Source: Gallionellaceae bacterium
Lineage (GTDB): Bacteria; Pseudomonadota; Gammaproteobacteria; Burkholderiales; Gallionellaceae
Direction: 5' to 3'
NCBI GenBank assembly: GCA_019753125.1
Contig: JAIELH010000011.1
Span: 62,001-126,000, forward strand
Length of the DNA: 64,000 nt
Shown: positions 1 through 8,306 of the stretch, one piece after another
Layout of the letters: each line of letters opens with the position of its first letter
How positions within the stretch are numbered: position 1 is the stretch's first letter
The notes under the pieces: model-generated
Seen by the model: the letters and a program-made list of their open reading frames with translations, nothing else
The model's database searches: none
What the model was told of the DNA's origin: nothing
Position numbers and translations under genes: made by a program

Positions 1-1
1 A

Positions 2-430
2 GGCACGATCGAGAAATATGTCGCGCTGGCCACGCTGATGCCGATCGTCACCGGGATTGCAGGCAACTCGGCAAATCAGACCACCACGATCGTTATCCGC
101 TCGCTGGCGCTGGGGCAAATCACACAAGGCAATGCGCGCCGGCTGATGCACAAGGAATTGGCGATCGGCGGATTCAACGGCCTGCTATGGGGCGGTATCG
201 CAGGGCTGTTCGCTTATTTTCTGTACCGCAGCGTGGCGCTGGGTATCGTAATGACCGGCGCGATGCTGCTCAATCTGCTGGTGGGCGCAACCGTCGGCAT
301 GACTATCCCGCTCGTGATGCAGAAGCTGGGGCGTGACCCTGCCATCGGCTCCAGCGTGATGATTACCGCCATTACCGACAGCGGAGGGTTCTTTATCTTT
401 CTGGGATTGGCGACAATCTTTCTGGTCTAA
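2..430 (+). CDS. mgtE: Magnesium transporter MgtE, C-terminal part (5' end outside window)
   Basis: Only the last 142 residues are present; the frame is open to the left edge. They match the membrane domain of MgtE, the homodimeric inner-membrane Mg2+ channel: the family signature G-I-A-G-N-S-A-N-Q-T-T-T followed by I-R-S-L-A is at the start, then about four hydrophobic segments with small glycine-rich helices, and the typical ending I-T-D-S-G-G-F-F-I-F-L-G-L-A. The cytoplasmic N-domain and CBS pair that gate the channel must lie upstream. A hairpin follows the stop codon. Family assignment is secure; regulation cannot be judged. Confidence 0.9.
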   Translation, partial: GTIEKYVALATLMPIVTGIAGNSANQTTTIVIRSLALGQITQGNARRLMHKELAIGGFNGLLWGGIAGLFAYFLYRSVALGIVMTGAMLLNLLVGATVGMTIPLVMQKLGRDPAIGSSVMITAITDSGGFFIFLGLATIFLV

Positions 431-438
431 GAACATGA

Positions 439-461
439 AGCCAGCCGCGCCTGGCTGGCTT
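439..461 (+). terminator. Hairpin after mgtE
   Basis: AGCCAGCC and GGCTGGCT form a perfect 8-bp stem with a 6-nt loop 9 nt after the mgtE stop. The following sequence (ttgatctgt) is only weakly T-rich, so termination may be inefficient. Confidence 0.5.
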
Positions 462-540
462 GATCTGTATTGCCGTTTGCCAATTGGCTATACACACTAC
501 GCCGAGGCACGGGTAATGTGGAAGCCTGTTGTCCGAAAAA

Positions 541-571
541 ATCAAAAAAGGGCGGAAGAAGCAAACCGCCC
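541..571 (-). terminator. Rho-independent terminator of the histone H1-like gene
   Basis: Read on the minus strand: GGGCGG, a 10-nt loop, CCGCCC, then TTTTTTGATTTTTT. This is a textbook intrinsic terminator placed 14 nt beyond the stop codon of the H1-like gene. Confidence 0.8.
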
Positions 572-584
572 CCGCGAGGCAAAA

Positions 585-1001
585 TTACGCTTTTAGAATG
601 CCGCCTGCTGGCTTGGCTGCCGGTTTTTTGGCAACTGCTTTTTTAGCTGCTGGCTTGGCTGCAACTTTTTTGGCTGCCGGTTTTTTGGCAACTACTTTTT
701 TAGCTGCTGGCTTGGCTGCAACTTTTTTCGCTGCCGGTTTTTTGGCAACTACTTTTTTGGCTGCTGGCTTGGCTGCAACTTTTTTGGCTACCGGTTTCTT
801 GGCAACTACTTTTTTGGCTGCTGGCTTGGCTGCAACTTTTTTCGCTGCCGGTTTCTTGGCAACTACTTTTTTGGCTGCTGGCTTGGCTGCAACTTTTTTC
901 GCTGCCGGTTTCTTGGCAACTGCTTTTTTCGCTGCGGGTTTTTTGGCTGCTGGCTTAGCTGCGGGTTTTTTGGCTGCGGGTGCTTTTGCTGATGTTGCCA
1001 T
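585..1001 (-). CDS. Histone H1-like DNA-binding protein (AAKK-P repeats)
   Basis: 138-residue, extremely basic protein. After a short head ([12 protein letters not shown]) it consists almost wholly of a degenerate repeat built from A-A-K-K, V-A-K-K-P and K-V-A-A-K-P-A units, ending G-G-I-L-K-A. Such PAKKA-type proteins resemble the C-terminal tail of eukaryotic H1 and the AlgP/Hc1-like nucleoid proteins of proteobacteria; the role is probably non-specific DNA compaction or regulation. The ATG at 1001 is chosen because GGAG lies 7 nt upstream; an in-frame ATG two codons earlier would leave no spacer. The underlying DNA is a tandem repeat, so copy number is expected to vary between strains. The long frame on the other strand is its repeat shadow. 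Confidence 0.85.
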   Translation of the reverse strand: MATSAKAPAAKKPAAKPAAKKPAAKKAVAKKPAAKKVAAKPAAKKVVAKKPAAKKVAAKPAAKKVVAKKPVAKKVAAKPAAKKVVAKKPAAKKVAAKPAAKKVVAKKPAAKKVAAKPAAKKAVAKKPAAKPAGGILKA

Positions 1002-1093
1002 TTTCATTCTCCATAAGAATTTAGAACATTCACTACGACTCACTGCACACCCAAACGCCCTGTCTTTAAGTGAAAGACGCTTGCGGCATCGGT

Positions 1094-1122
1094 ACTCTAT
1101 CTACGTTTAAAAAAACCTGCAA
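1094..1122 (-). promoter_or_regulatory. Candidate sigma-70 promoter for the H1-like gene
   Basis: On the minus strand TTGCAG (1117-1122) and TAGAGT (1094-1099) are separated by 17 nt. Transcription would begin near 1087 and leave a leader of about 85 nt. Matches to consensus are partial. Confidence 0.4.
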
Positions 1123-1159
1123 CAAATTTCGTGAAAAAAGTTTGTGTGAATTACAACAA

Positions 1160-2407
1160 TCACAAAATAACTTTCTCTCCGGCATACAACTGCTTAACCG
1201 CCTCGCGTTCGCGCACCAGATGCACCGCCTTGCCGTCCACGATCACTTCGGCAGCACGCGGACGCGTGTTGTAATTCGAGCTCATGCTCATCCCGTAAGC
1301 GCCGGCGGAAAGCACGGCCAGCAACGATTGTGGCGCGATCGCCAGGTTGCGCGCATGGCCGATGAAATCGCCCGTTTCGCAAATTGGCCCGACTACTTCA
1401 TAGCTTTGCGCGGCATGATTTTCACGCAGCACCGGCACAATCCCGTGGTAAGCATCGTACAAAGCCGGGCGCATCAGGTCGTTCATCGCGGCGTCGACGA
1501 TCGCAAAATTCTTTTCTTCGCCATGCTTGAGATATTCCACGCGGGTCAGCAGCACGCCGGCGTTGCCGACCAGCACGCGCCCCGGCTCGATGATCAGCTT
1601 CTCGCTGCGCCCGCACAACGCGCCCAACAGTGCGGCCACATAATCCGCGATCGCGGGCGGCGTCTCGTCGCTGTAGCAAATACCCAGTCCGCCACCCAGA
1701 TCGAGATGCTCCAGACGGATGCCTTCGCTGGCCAACCTGTCCACCAGCGCCAGTATTTTCTCCGCCGCCGCAATGAACGGGCTGGTGTCGGTAAGCTGCG
1801 AGCCGATGTGGCAATCGATGCCGGTGATGCGCAGATTAGGCAGCGTGCGCGCCTTGCGGTACAGCGCAACGGCCTCGGTATAAGCTACGCCGAATTTGTT
1901 TTGCTTCAGTCCGGTCGAGATATACGGGTGCGTCTTCGCGTCCACGTCGGGGTTCACGCGCAAGCTGATTGCCGCAACCTTGCCGATGCTGCCGGCCACC
2001 TGGTCGAGCCGCTCCAGCTCGGCAGCCGACTCGACGTTGAAACACAGAATGCCGGCCTCCAGCGCCATGCGCATCTCCGCGATACTCTTGCCCACGCCGG
2101 AAAACACCACCTTGCCGGCATCGCCGCCCGCCGCCAGCACCCGCTGCAATTCGCCGCCGGACACGATGTCGAAGCCCGCCCCCAGACGCGCAAACACGTT
2201 CAGGATCGCCAGATTGGAATTGGCTTTAACCGCGTAGCAGATCAGGTGCTCGCGCCCCCGCAACGCGTTGCTGAACTGGCGAAAGCCATCGGTCAGCGCG
2301 GCGCGCGAATACACATAACAGGGTGTGCCGAATTGCGCGGCAATATCCGCCAACGGCACCTGCTCGGCGTGCAGCGCATCGCCCTGATAATGAAAATAGT
2401 CGTTCAT
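1160..2407 (-). CDS. lysA: Diaminopimelate decarboxylase
   Basis: 415-residue PLP enzyme of the alanine-racemase fold that converts meso-diaminopimelate to L-lysine, the last step of lysine synthesis. The PLP lysine is in Y-A-V-K-A-N (Lys61); H-I-G-S-Q, the phosphate-binding glycine loop, E-P-G-R, the catalytic-cysteine motif C-E-T-G-D-F and the C-terminal G-A-Y-G-M motif are all present. The start at 2407 gives the usual family N-terminus; upstream in-frame codons belong to the overlapping lptM region. It follows lptM by 2 nt, the conserved lptM-lysA arrangement of proteobacteria. Confidence 0.97.
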   Translation of the reverse strand: MNDYFHYQGDALHAEQVPLADIAAQFGTPCYVYSRAALTDGFRQFSNALRGREHLICYAVKANSNLAILNVFARLGAGFDIVSGGELQRVLAAGGDAGKVVFSGVGKSIAEMRMALEAGILCFNVESAAELERLDQVAGSIGKVAAISLRVNPDVDAKTHPYISTGLKQNKFGVAYTEAVALYRKARTLPNLRITGIDCHIGSQLTDTSPFIAAAEKILALVDRLASEGIRLEHLDLGGGLGICYSDETPPAIADYVAALLGALCGRSEKLIIEPGRVLVGNAGVLLTRVEYLKHGEEKNFAIVDAAMNDLMRPALYDAYHGIVPVLRENHAAQSYEVVGPICETGDFIGHARNLAIAPQSLLAVLSAGAYGMSMSSNYNTRPRAAEVIVDGKAVHLVREREAVKQLYAGEKVIL

Positions 2408-2409
2408 GG

Positions 2410-2532
2410 TTATTTGCCCGATTGCGTGGAAGTGTCTTTGCCCGATGGAAGTGTAAGCGGACCTTTGTGCCCGCAGCCTTGCAGCAGCGCGGCCAAAACC
2501 ACGATAATGCCCAATGCAACGCCGACACGCAT
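2410..2532 (-). CDS. lptM: LPS-assembly lipoprotein LptM (YifL family)
   Basis: 40-residue lipoprotein. Residues 1-19 form a lipoprotein signal ending in the lipobox L-L-Q-G-C with Cys20 as lipidation site, followed by the family hallmark G-H-K-G-P-L. In E. coli LptM binds the LptD/LptE translocon and helps it mature. GGAG lies 7 nt before the ATG. Immediately upstream of lysA in one transcription unit, divergent from cyaY, exactly as in many gamma- and betaproteobacteria. Confidence 0.9.
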   Translation of the reverse strand: MRVGVALGIIVVLAALLQGCGHKGPLTLPSGKDTSTQSGK

Positions 2533-2560
2533 GATGACACTCCCTCAAACAGATTTACGG

Positions 2561-2566
2561 ATTATA
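2561..2566 (-). promoter_or_regulatory. -10 element for lptM-lysA
   Basis: A perfect TATAAT on the minus strand in the 41-nt gap between lptM and cyaY. No convincing -35 box is seen; its position falls inside the cyaY start. Confidence 0.4.
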
Positions 2567-2573
2567 AAGGCTG

Positions 2574-2888
2574 ATGATGAACGAAAGCGAATTCAACCAA
2601 CTGGCCGATGCCGCGCTGGCGCGCATCGAAACCTCGATTGACGATCACGGCGGCGATGTCGAATGCAACCGCAGCGGCAACGTGCTTGAAGTGGATTTCG
2701 ACAACGGACAGAAGATCATCATCAACCGCCACGATGTGAATCAGGAAATCTGGGTCGCCGCCAAATCCGGCGGTTTCCATTATGCCTGGCAGGATGGCGC
2801 GTGGCGCAGCCGGCGCGATGGCAGCGAGCTATTTGCCAAACTCACCGCGCTGTTTGCCGAACAGAACGAGCCTATCGCGTTCGGTTGA
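2574..2888 (+). CDS. cyaY: Frataxin-like iron-sulfur assembly protein CyaY
   Basis: 104 residues, the usual CyaY length. The acidic first helix (F-N-Q-L-A-D-A-A-L, I-E-T-S-I-D-D), the strand L-E-V-D-F-D-N-G-Q-K-I-I-I-N and Q-E-I-W-V-A-A-K-S-G-G-F-H-Y are characteristic. CyaY binds iron and IscS and tunes Fe-S cluster assembly. ATG at 2574 or 2577 is possible. Divergent from lptM-lysA, a common neighbourhood. Confidence 0.95.
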   Translation: MMNESEFNQLADAALARIETSIDDHGGDVECNRSGNVLEVDFDNGQKIIINRHDVNQEIWVAAKSGGFHYAWQDGAWRSRRDGSELFAKLTALFAEQNEPIAFG

Positions 2889-2904
2889 GTATTTCAGAAC
2901 GGGG

Positions 2905-3924
2905 CTATTCGGGGCGGATCGACAAGACAATCTTCCCGATCATGCCGCCCGCTTCGATCATCCGGTGCGCCTCGGCAGCCTGCTCCAGCGGCAACTTATG
3001 CGATACCAGCACACCGAGTTTGCCTGCTTCGATCAGCGCCGTGCACTGCTCCAGTATCCTGCGCTGGCGCACCCGCTCGTCGTGCAGCTTCAATAGTTGC
3101 GGCGTGAGCATCAGGTCAAAACATAGCGACAGATTGCGCATCCGCGCCAGTTGCACGTCGGCTGCGGCCAGCGGCGTAGCCAATATGCTGACCAACCTGC
3201 CCCCGATACGCACGGCATTCAATGAGCGCAAGAAGGTTTCATTACCCACCGTATCGAATACGACATCCGCACCCGCACCCCCCGTCCAGACCAGCGTTTC
3301 GGCAACAAAATCCTGCTCGTTGTAACGGATGATCTTTTCCGCGCCGAGCCCATGCGCCAGGCCAGCCTGCTTGTCGTCGGCGACCGTGACGGCAATGCGC
3401 GCGCCGAGATGCTGAGCCAATTGCAACGCGACATGCCCGACACCGCCAGCAGCGCCGTGGATCAGAATGGTCTGCCCGGTTTGCAAGTTGGCGCGCTCCA
3501 CCAATGACTCCCAGGCGGTGAGCAACACCAGCGGCAACGCGGCACTGTCATGCAAACTCAGGTTAGCCGGTTTGGTCGTGCAGTAATCTTCATGCAGCGT
3601 CGTGTATTCCGCATAGCAACCCGGCTCGCCGCCGAGGTTTCCGCCCAGCCCGCCATTGCAGAAATACACCGCATCCCCGCTCTTGAAGCGCGTCACCGCA
3701 CTGCCGGTTTCTTCGACGATACCCGCGCCGTCGCAGCCGAGTATCGCGGGCAGCTTGTCCGGGTAAAAGGACGGCTTGGCGCGCAGCTTGGCGTCGAGCG
3801 GGTTGACGCCGGCAGCGGCGAGCGCGACGCGCAGGTGATGCGGCGACGGCAATTCGGGTTTCGGTATATCGCGCAGTTGCAGCACCTCGGTGCCGCCCGC
3901 GGCGGTGGCGAGTATCGCTTTCAT
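2905..3924 (-). CDS. Zinc-independent MDR-family quinone/alcohol oxidoreductase
   Basis: 339 residues. An N-terminal GroES-like domain (about 1-125) is followed by a Rossmann domain with H-G-A-A-G-G-V-G at 156-163, typical of NADPH-dependent medium-chain reductases. No structural zinc cysteine cluster is seen, placing it with quinone oxidoreductase or enoyl reductase-like members. The substrate cannot be predicted. It converges on cyaY with only 16 nt between stops and is probably monocistronic; a REP doublet lies upstream of its start. Confidence 0.8.
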   Translation of the reverse strand: MKAILATAAGGTEVLQLRDIPKPELPSPHHLRVALAAAGVNPLDAKLRAKPSFYPDKLPAILGCDGAGIVEETGSAVTRFKSGDAVYFCNGGLGGNLGGEPGCYAEYTTLHEDYCTTKPANLSLHDSAALPLVLLTAWESLVERANLQTGQTILIHGAAGGVGHVALQLAQHLGARIAVTVADDKQAGLAHGLGAEKIIRYNEQDFVAETLVWTGGAGADVVFDTVGNETFLRSLNAVRIGGRLVSILATPLAAADVQLARMRNLSLCFDLMLTPQLLKLHDERVRQRRILEQCTALIEAGKLGVLVSHKLPLEQAAEAHRMIEAGGMIGKIVLSIRPE

Positions 3925-3941
3925 CTAAAATCCTCAGCACT

Positions 3942-4058
3942 CGTCATTCCCGCGAAGGCGGGAATCCAGTTGTATAAAACATTCTCCGCAACGCGGAAAT
4001 AAAACCCCAAATGCATTTTGAATAGAATCGCTGGATTCCCGCCTTCGCGGGAATGACG
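3942..4058. repeat. REP doublet / REPIN-like element (dRS3-type hairpins)
   Basis: Two perfect inverted copies of a 28-bp unit (3942-3969 and 4031-4058) flank 61 bp. Each unit is itself a hairpin: ATTCCCGC, GAAG loop, GCGGGAAT, matching the ATTCCC-N8-GGGAAT pattern of neisserial dRS3-like repeats. Lies between the divergently placed oxidoreductase and aroC genes. Confidence 0.8.
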
Positions 4059-4113
4059 TTTATGGGAATGTCGCTATGTTAAACTTCATGCATATTTTTT
4101 GCGAGATAACATC

Positions 4114-5202
4114 ATGTCTGGAAATACCTTCGGCACCCTGTTCACCGTCACTTCGTTCGGCGAATCGCACGGCGCGGCGATCGGCTGCATCGTCGATGGC
4201 TGCCCACCCGGCATGGCCTTGTGCGAGGCCGACATCCAGCATGACCTCAACCGGCGCAAGCCCGGCACCTCGCGCCATGTCACGCAGCGCAAGGAATCGG
4301 ATACCGTCGAAATCCTGTCCGGCATATTCGAAGGCAAGACCACCGGCACGCCGATCGCGCTGCTGATCCGCAACGAAGACCAGCGCAGCAAGGACTACGG
4401 CAGCATCGCCGAGACCTTCCGCCCCGGCCACGCCGACTACACCTACTGGCAGAAATACGGTATCCGCGACTATCGCGGCGGTGGGCGCGCGTCGGCGCGC
4501 GAGACGGCCGGGCGCGTCGCGGCCGGTGCGATCGCGAAGAAATGGCTGAACGAACGCTACGGCGTCACGGTGCGCGGCTATCTCGCACAACTCGGCGAGA
4601 TCGCAATCCCGTTCAAGAGCTGGGACGACGTGAGCAACAACCCGTTCTTCGCGCCGGATGCCAGCGTCGTGCCATCACTGGAAGACTACATGGACGCGCT
4701 GCGCAAATCCGGCGACTCGATCGGCGCGAAGCTCGCGGTCGTCGCGCACAACGTCCCGGTCGGTTGGGGCGAGCCGGTATTCGACCGCCTCGATGCCGAC
4801 ATCGCCTACGCGCTGATGGGCATCAACGCGGTCAAGGGCGTCGAGATCGGCGCGGGTTTTAATTGCGTGACGCAGAAAGGCAGCGAACACGGCGACGAAC
4901 TGACCCCGCAGGGCTTCGTCGGCAACAATGCGGGAGGCATCCTCGGCGGCATCTCCACCGGGCAGGACATCGTCGCGCACTACGCGATCAAGCCCACCTC
5001 CAGCATCCGCACCGAACGCAACTCGATCGACAAATCCGGCAACCCGGCCAAAGTCTCCACCGAAGGCCGCCACGACCCCTGCGTCGGTATCCGCGCCACG
5101 CCGATCGCCGAGGCGATGCTGGCGCTGGTGCTGATCGACCATGCGTTGCGGCATCGCGGGCAGAATGGAGATGTGGTTTGCGCGACGCCTAAGTTACGTT
5201 AG
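4114..5202 (+). CDS. aroC: Chorismate synthase
   Basis: 362-residue FMN-dependent enzyme converting 5-enolpyruvylshikimate-3-phosphate to chorismate, the branch point to aromatic amino acids and folate. Signatures are F-G-E-S-H-G near the N-terminus, [20 protein letters not shown] and [14 protein letters not shown]. The ATG at 4114 gives the standard start M-S-G-N-T-F-G; the upstream TTG at 4099 is less likely. The ribosome site is weak. Probably monocistronic. Confidence 0.97.
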   Translation: MSGNTFGTLFTVTSFGESHGAAIGCIVDGCPPGMALCEADIQHDLNRRKPGTSRHVTQRKESDTVEILSGIFEGKTTGTPIALLIRNEDQRSKDYGSIAETFRPGHADYTYWQKYGIRDYRGGGRASARETAGRVAAGAIAKKWLNERYGVTVRGYLAQLGEIAIPFKSWDDVSNNPFFAPDASVVPSLEDYMDALRKSGDSIGAKLAVVAHNVPVGWGEPVFDRLDADIAYALMGINAVKGVEIGAGFNCVTQKGSEHGDELTPQGFVGNNAGGILGGISTGQDIVAHYAIKPTSSIRTERNSIDKSGNPAKVSTEGRHDPCVGIRATPIAEAMLALVLIDHALRHRGQNGDVVCATPKLR

Positions 5203-5218
5203 GTGCAAGAAACATTCC

Positions 5219-5320
5219 ATGCGAACCTTGGCCATAATTCTTTTGCTCGTTGCCTTGCCATTAGTCGCATGTGCAGGCACTGACTGCAAAGACCAGCGTG
5301 CGCATCGGAAGCAAGCATAG
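5219..5320 (+). CDS. Possible 33-residue small lipoprotein
   Basis: A short frame with a charged start (M-R-T), a hydrophobic stretch and L-P-L-V-A-C, a plausible lipobox with Cys18, followed by a short polar tail A-G-T-D-C-K-D-Q. It resembles tiny entericidin-like lipoproteins in layout only; I do not recognise the family. No clear Shine-Dalgarno sequence. It fills the gap between aroC and the cytochrome gene. Confidence 0.35.
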   Translation: MRTLAIILLLVALPLVACAGTDCKDQRAHRKQA

Positions 5321-5380
5321 GATGGATTGAGCGCGGCAATGCCAATTGACCTTTGCTTATTTAACGGTTACGGAGAAAAC

Positions 5381-6013
5381 ATGCCCCGAACTTGCCTTAA
5401 TTTCACAATTACTTTGATCGTTTTGCTGTTTTCTGCCACGACTGCGTTCGCCGCTAAAAATGCGCCGCACGCCGCGCATATTAACGGAGGTGATCCGGTT
5501 GCTGGCAAGGATAAATCCATGTTGTGCCAAAGTTGCCACGGAGAGGACGGCAACAGCCCAAGCACGGAAATCCCCAAACTTTCCGGGCAATATGCAACTT
5601 ATATCCAGAAACAAATCCGTGACTTTCAGTCAGGCTTCCGTAAAGACCCGGTGGTGTCCGAGATGGCAGCGACCCTACCCAACAATCAGGATATGCTCGA
5701 TATTTCAGCGTATTTCGCAAGCCAGCAGCCCATGAAAGCGGATGAACCGGTGATCAATCAAGCCGGGCAGGATCGGTTCATGAAAGACGGGAATGGCTGC
5801 GTAACATGCCATGAATTGGGCGGTAAAGGCGCGGGGGCCGGGAGCCCTTTGGCGCCGCTGATCGGCGGCCAGCATAAGGATTATCTGGTTAAACAGCTCA
5901 AGGCTTTCAAAAAAGGCGAGCGCAGAGAAGTAAAAGGCATGATGAACATGATCCTCGGCTTTATGTCCGATCAGGATATTGAGGATGTGGCTAGCTATGT
6001 CTCCGGGTTGTAA
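5381..6013 (+). CDS. Diheme cytochrome c4-type protein
   Basis: 210 residues with a signal peptide (about 1-24, cleavage after T-T-A-F-A) and two class I cytochrome c domains, each with a CxxCH haem site (C-Q-S-C-H and C-V-T-C-H) and later methionines for axial ligation (e.g. M-M-N-M-I-L-G-F-M). Domain two retains G-Q-H-x-D-Y-L-V-K-Q-L, typical of cytochrome c4/c553-like proteins that shuttle periplasmic electrons to terminal oxidases. The ATG at 5381 is chosen from GGAG 6 nt upstream and the signal peptide. Confidence 0.88.
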   Translation: MPRTCLNFTITLIVLLFSATTAFAAKNAPHAAHINGGDPVAGKDKSMLCQSCHGEDGNSPSTEIPKLSGQYATYIQKQIRDFQSGFRKDPVVSEMAATLPNNQDMLDISAYFASQQPMKADEPVINQAGQDRFMKDGNGCVTCHELGGKGAGAGSPLAPLIGGQHKDYLVKQLKAFKKGERREVKGMMNMILGFMSDQDIEDVASYVSGL

Positions 6014-6078
6014 ATAAAAAAGGGTTGGTTTAATTGCAGCCCCCATTTATTTTTCAAGGCGGCACACAATTGCAAGCG

Positions 6079-7443
6079 CTATTTTGCGGTTAGCCGCCAC
6101 AGCGATGTAAGTTCTGCTGCCCGGGCAGCATGGAGCGTACCACTGGTGCCGGAGACACGGGGATGATGTGGTTTCACATCCATTTTCCCCAAGACCTTCA
6201 AGCCTGCCTTGTTAATCGCGGCAAGCAACTCGGCGCGTGTGCGCAGCCCCATATGTTCGGCAAGATCGGAGAGTACCAACCAGCCTTCGCCACCTGCTTC
6301 CAGATGCGCGGACAGGCCATCAAGAAAACCCAGCAACATCCGGCTATCCGGATCAAACACCGCGTGTTCAAGCGGTGAGCTTGGCCGCGCGGGAACCCAT
6401 GGCGGGTTGCATACCACCAGTGCGGCACGCCCTTCTGGAAACAAATCGGCCTGCACTACGTCAACCTGTGCAGCGATACCCAGCCGCATCAAATTTTCGC
6501 GCGCACAAGTTAGCGCACGCTGATCCTGATCGGTGGCGACAACATGTTTGATACCACGACGTGCCAATACGGCGGCCAGCACGCCCGTGCCTGTGCCGAT
6601 ATCGAACGCCACGGAATGCGTTTCGGTCAGTTCAGGCAACGGCGTCTCGGCCACCAACCCGATGTATTCGCCGCGTGTCGGCGCGAATACGCCATAATGC
6701 GGATGAATGCGGGCGCCCAGCGCCGGAATTTCCACGCCGTTCTTGCGCCACTCATGGGCGCCGATTAGTCCCTGTAGCCCGCGCAGCGATGCGATGTAAG
6801 GTTGGGTTTCCGTTTCGGGGCCATAGGCTTCCAGGCAAGCCTGACGTGCATCGGGGGCACGGCGCAACGGGATGCTGTGATCGGCATTGAACGGTATCAG
6901 CAACATGTTCAGGATGCGGGCGCGCTGCGATTGAGCCATGCGATGCAAATGAAAGACTTCGTTAAAGTGAAGTTCGCATAGCGATTCGTTTGCCCTTTCT
7001 CCCGCAGGAATTAACAATTGTTTTTCTCGTTCGCTTCCTCGCCCGCTTGCGGGATAACCAGCCACTTGGACACCGTTTGTTGGTGGCCTAGTGGAATGGC
7101 TAGTGGTTCCATCAGAGGATTGAGGTGAGGGCATTGGGGGAAAGTTGGATAGGGGGAAACGGGTATGCCCTGTGGGTGTGGCCGGAGTTTTTTTATTTTT
7201 GTGTGCACCTGGTTTCTCATTCGCGCGCCGCATCATCGCTTGCAGCAATTGGCGCGCATTCTGAAAATCACCGCGCCACAGCAGCGCGGTGCCCTCACAG
7301 GCAAAACGGTAGGCGGCGTCGGCAGTCATCCGATCGTCAGCGATCACAACGCGCTTGGGCGGCGGCGTGCCGCTCTCCGAACGCCAACGGGCGGATCGCT
7401 CTTCGCCCGCTTCATTCCAGCGGATCACAGCAAGATCATTCAC
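6079..7443 (-). CDS. Class I SAM-dependent methyltransferase with a repeat-derived linker
   Basis: 454 residues, starting at GTG. An N-terminal helical part (1-75) leads to a low-complexity segment (about 75-165), then a Rossmann methyltransferase core with the SAM loop D-I-G-T-G-T-G-V-L and the catalytic-type motif N-P-P-W, which in the small-domain/HemK/RsmC group contacts a planar amide or base. Target unknown; rRNA or protein glutamine are options. The 75-165 segment is encoded by short repeats (see 7023-7131) and is probably dispensable. The GTG overlaps the RIO kinase stop by one base (TAGTG), implying translational coupling in the GTPase-RIO-methyltransferase operon. Confidence 0.75.
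   Translation of the reverse strand: MNDLAVIRWNEAGEERSARWRSESGTPPPKRVVIADDRMTADAAYRFACEGTALLWRGDFQNARQLLQAMMRRANEKPGAHKNKKTPATPTGHTRFPLSNFPPMPSPQSSDGTTSHSTRPPTNGVQVAGYPASGRGSEREKQLLIPAGERANESLCELHFNEVFHLHRMAQSQRARILNMLLIPFNADHSIPLRRAPDARQACLEAYGPETETQPYIASLRGLQGLIGAHEWRKNGVEIPALGARIHPHYGVFAPTRGEYIGLVAETPLPELTETHSVAFDIGTGTGVLAAVLARRGIKHVVATDQDQRALTCARENLMRLGIAAQVDVVQADLFPEGRAALVVCNPPWVPARPSSPLEHAVFDPDSRMLLGFLDGLSAHLEAGGEGWLVLSDLAEHMGLRTRAELLAAINKAGLKVLGKMDVKPHHPRVSGTSGTLHAARAAELTSLWRLTAK
7023..7131 (-). repeat. In-frame palindromic repeat inside the methyltransferase gene
   Basis: Two blocks (7023-7053, 31 nt; 7114-7131, 18 nt) are shared with metG (60904-60934 identical over 31 nt; 60886-60903 matching 17 of 18). 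The core is the palindrome CCCGCAAGCGGG. Here the blocks are split by exactly 60 nt (7054-7113). Both genes read the repeat in the same frame, giving S-P-Q-S-S and A-S-G-R-G-S-E-R-E. Confidence 0.8.
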
Positions 7444-8303
7444 TAGCGCCCTTCTTCGCGTTTGAGCTGCTGGTAGCGCAGCTTGGCTGCATGATCGTCG
7501 CGTGCGGAGGTTATTTCACGCATCACGGAATGTACGTCGGCTTTTCTTTCGCTTTGCTTGAAACGGCCAGTCAGGGGCGTGCCGGGAAACAGTTCGCCGC
7601 GCTGATAAAGCGCCCATATTTCCTTGCCATACTGGGTGGCTTGCAGTTCGGGGGCAAACTGACCGAAGTAGTTGGCCAGATTTTCGATATCCCGCTCCAG
7701 CATGCGGCTGGCATTGTTGTTGGCGGCGGCGTCCACCGCCTGCGGCAAATCGATGATGACCGGCCCTTGGCTATCGACGAGAACATTGAATTCGGACAGA
7801 TCGCCGTGGACGATGCCCGCGCACAGCATCAGCACCACCTGCCTGATCAGCATCGCGTGAAATTCCCGCGCCTGTTGCTCCGTGAGTTCCAGATCGTTGA
7901 GTCTGGGAGCAGGCTCGCCATGCTCGTCCGACACCAGTTCCATCAGCAGCACACCCTCGTAAAAATTATAGGGTTGCGGCACGCGCACGCCGGCGGCGGC
8001 GAGTTTGTACAAGGCGTCAACCTCGGCGCGTTGCCAGGCGGCTTCCTGTTCCTTGCGCCCATAGCGCGAGCCTTTTTCCATCGCGCGAGCTTGGCGGCTG
8101 TTTTTTATCTGGCGTCCTTCGGTGTAGTGAACCGCCTGATGGAAACCGCGCTGGTTGGCTTCCTTGTAAATTTTTGCGCAACGAATTTCGTCTCCGCACT
8201 GGACGACATAGACCGTCGCTTCTTTTCCGCTCTTGAGTTGGCGCAAGACCTTGTCTACAAGGCCGTCTTCGATCAGCGGTTCAATTCTTTTCGGGATTTT
8301 CAT
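7443..8303 (-). CDS. RIO1-family atypical serine protein kinase
   Basis: 286 residues. The RIO kinase core is complete: the nucleotide loop G-K-E-A-T-V-Y, the ATP-anchoring lysine in A-K-I-Y-K, the catalytic loop V-H-G-D-L-S-E-F-N-V-L-V and the metal-binding I-I-D-L-P-Q. In archaea and eukaryotes RIO kinases mature the small ribosomal subunit; bacterial members are poorly characterised. It sits 3 nt after the GTPase stop and overlaps the methyltransferase start, which supports a joint role in ribosome or translation maintenance. Confidence 0.9.
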   Translation of the reverse strand: MKIPKRIEPLIEDGLVDKVLRQLKSGKEATVYVVQCGDEIRCAKIYKEANQRGFHQAVHYTEGRQIKNSRQARAMEKGSRYGRKEQEAAWQRAEVDALYKLAAAGVRVPQPYNFYEGVLLMELVSDEHGEPAPRLNDLELTEQQAREFHAMLIRQVVLMLCAGIVHGDLSEFNVLVDSQGPVIIDLPQAVDAAANNNASRMLERDIENLANYFGQFAPELQATQYGKEIWALYQRGELFPGTPLTGRFKQSERKADVHSVMREITSARDDHAAKLRYQQLKREEGR

Positions 8304-8306
8304 CGG

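Noticed and set aside
529-1110. Long plus-strand frame rich in Leu/Ala/Phe
   Set aside because: It is the antisense reading of the AAKK repeats of the H1-like gene; no ribosome site and no sensible membrane pattern.
1070-2641. 523-residue plus-strand frame over lysA
   Set aside because: Shadow of a GC-rich gene; the opposite strand has all LysA motifs.
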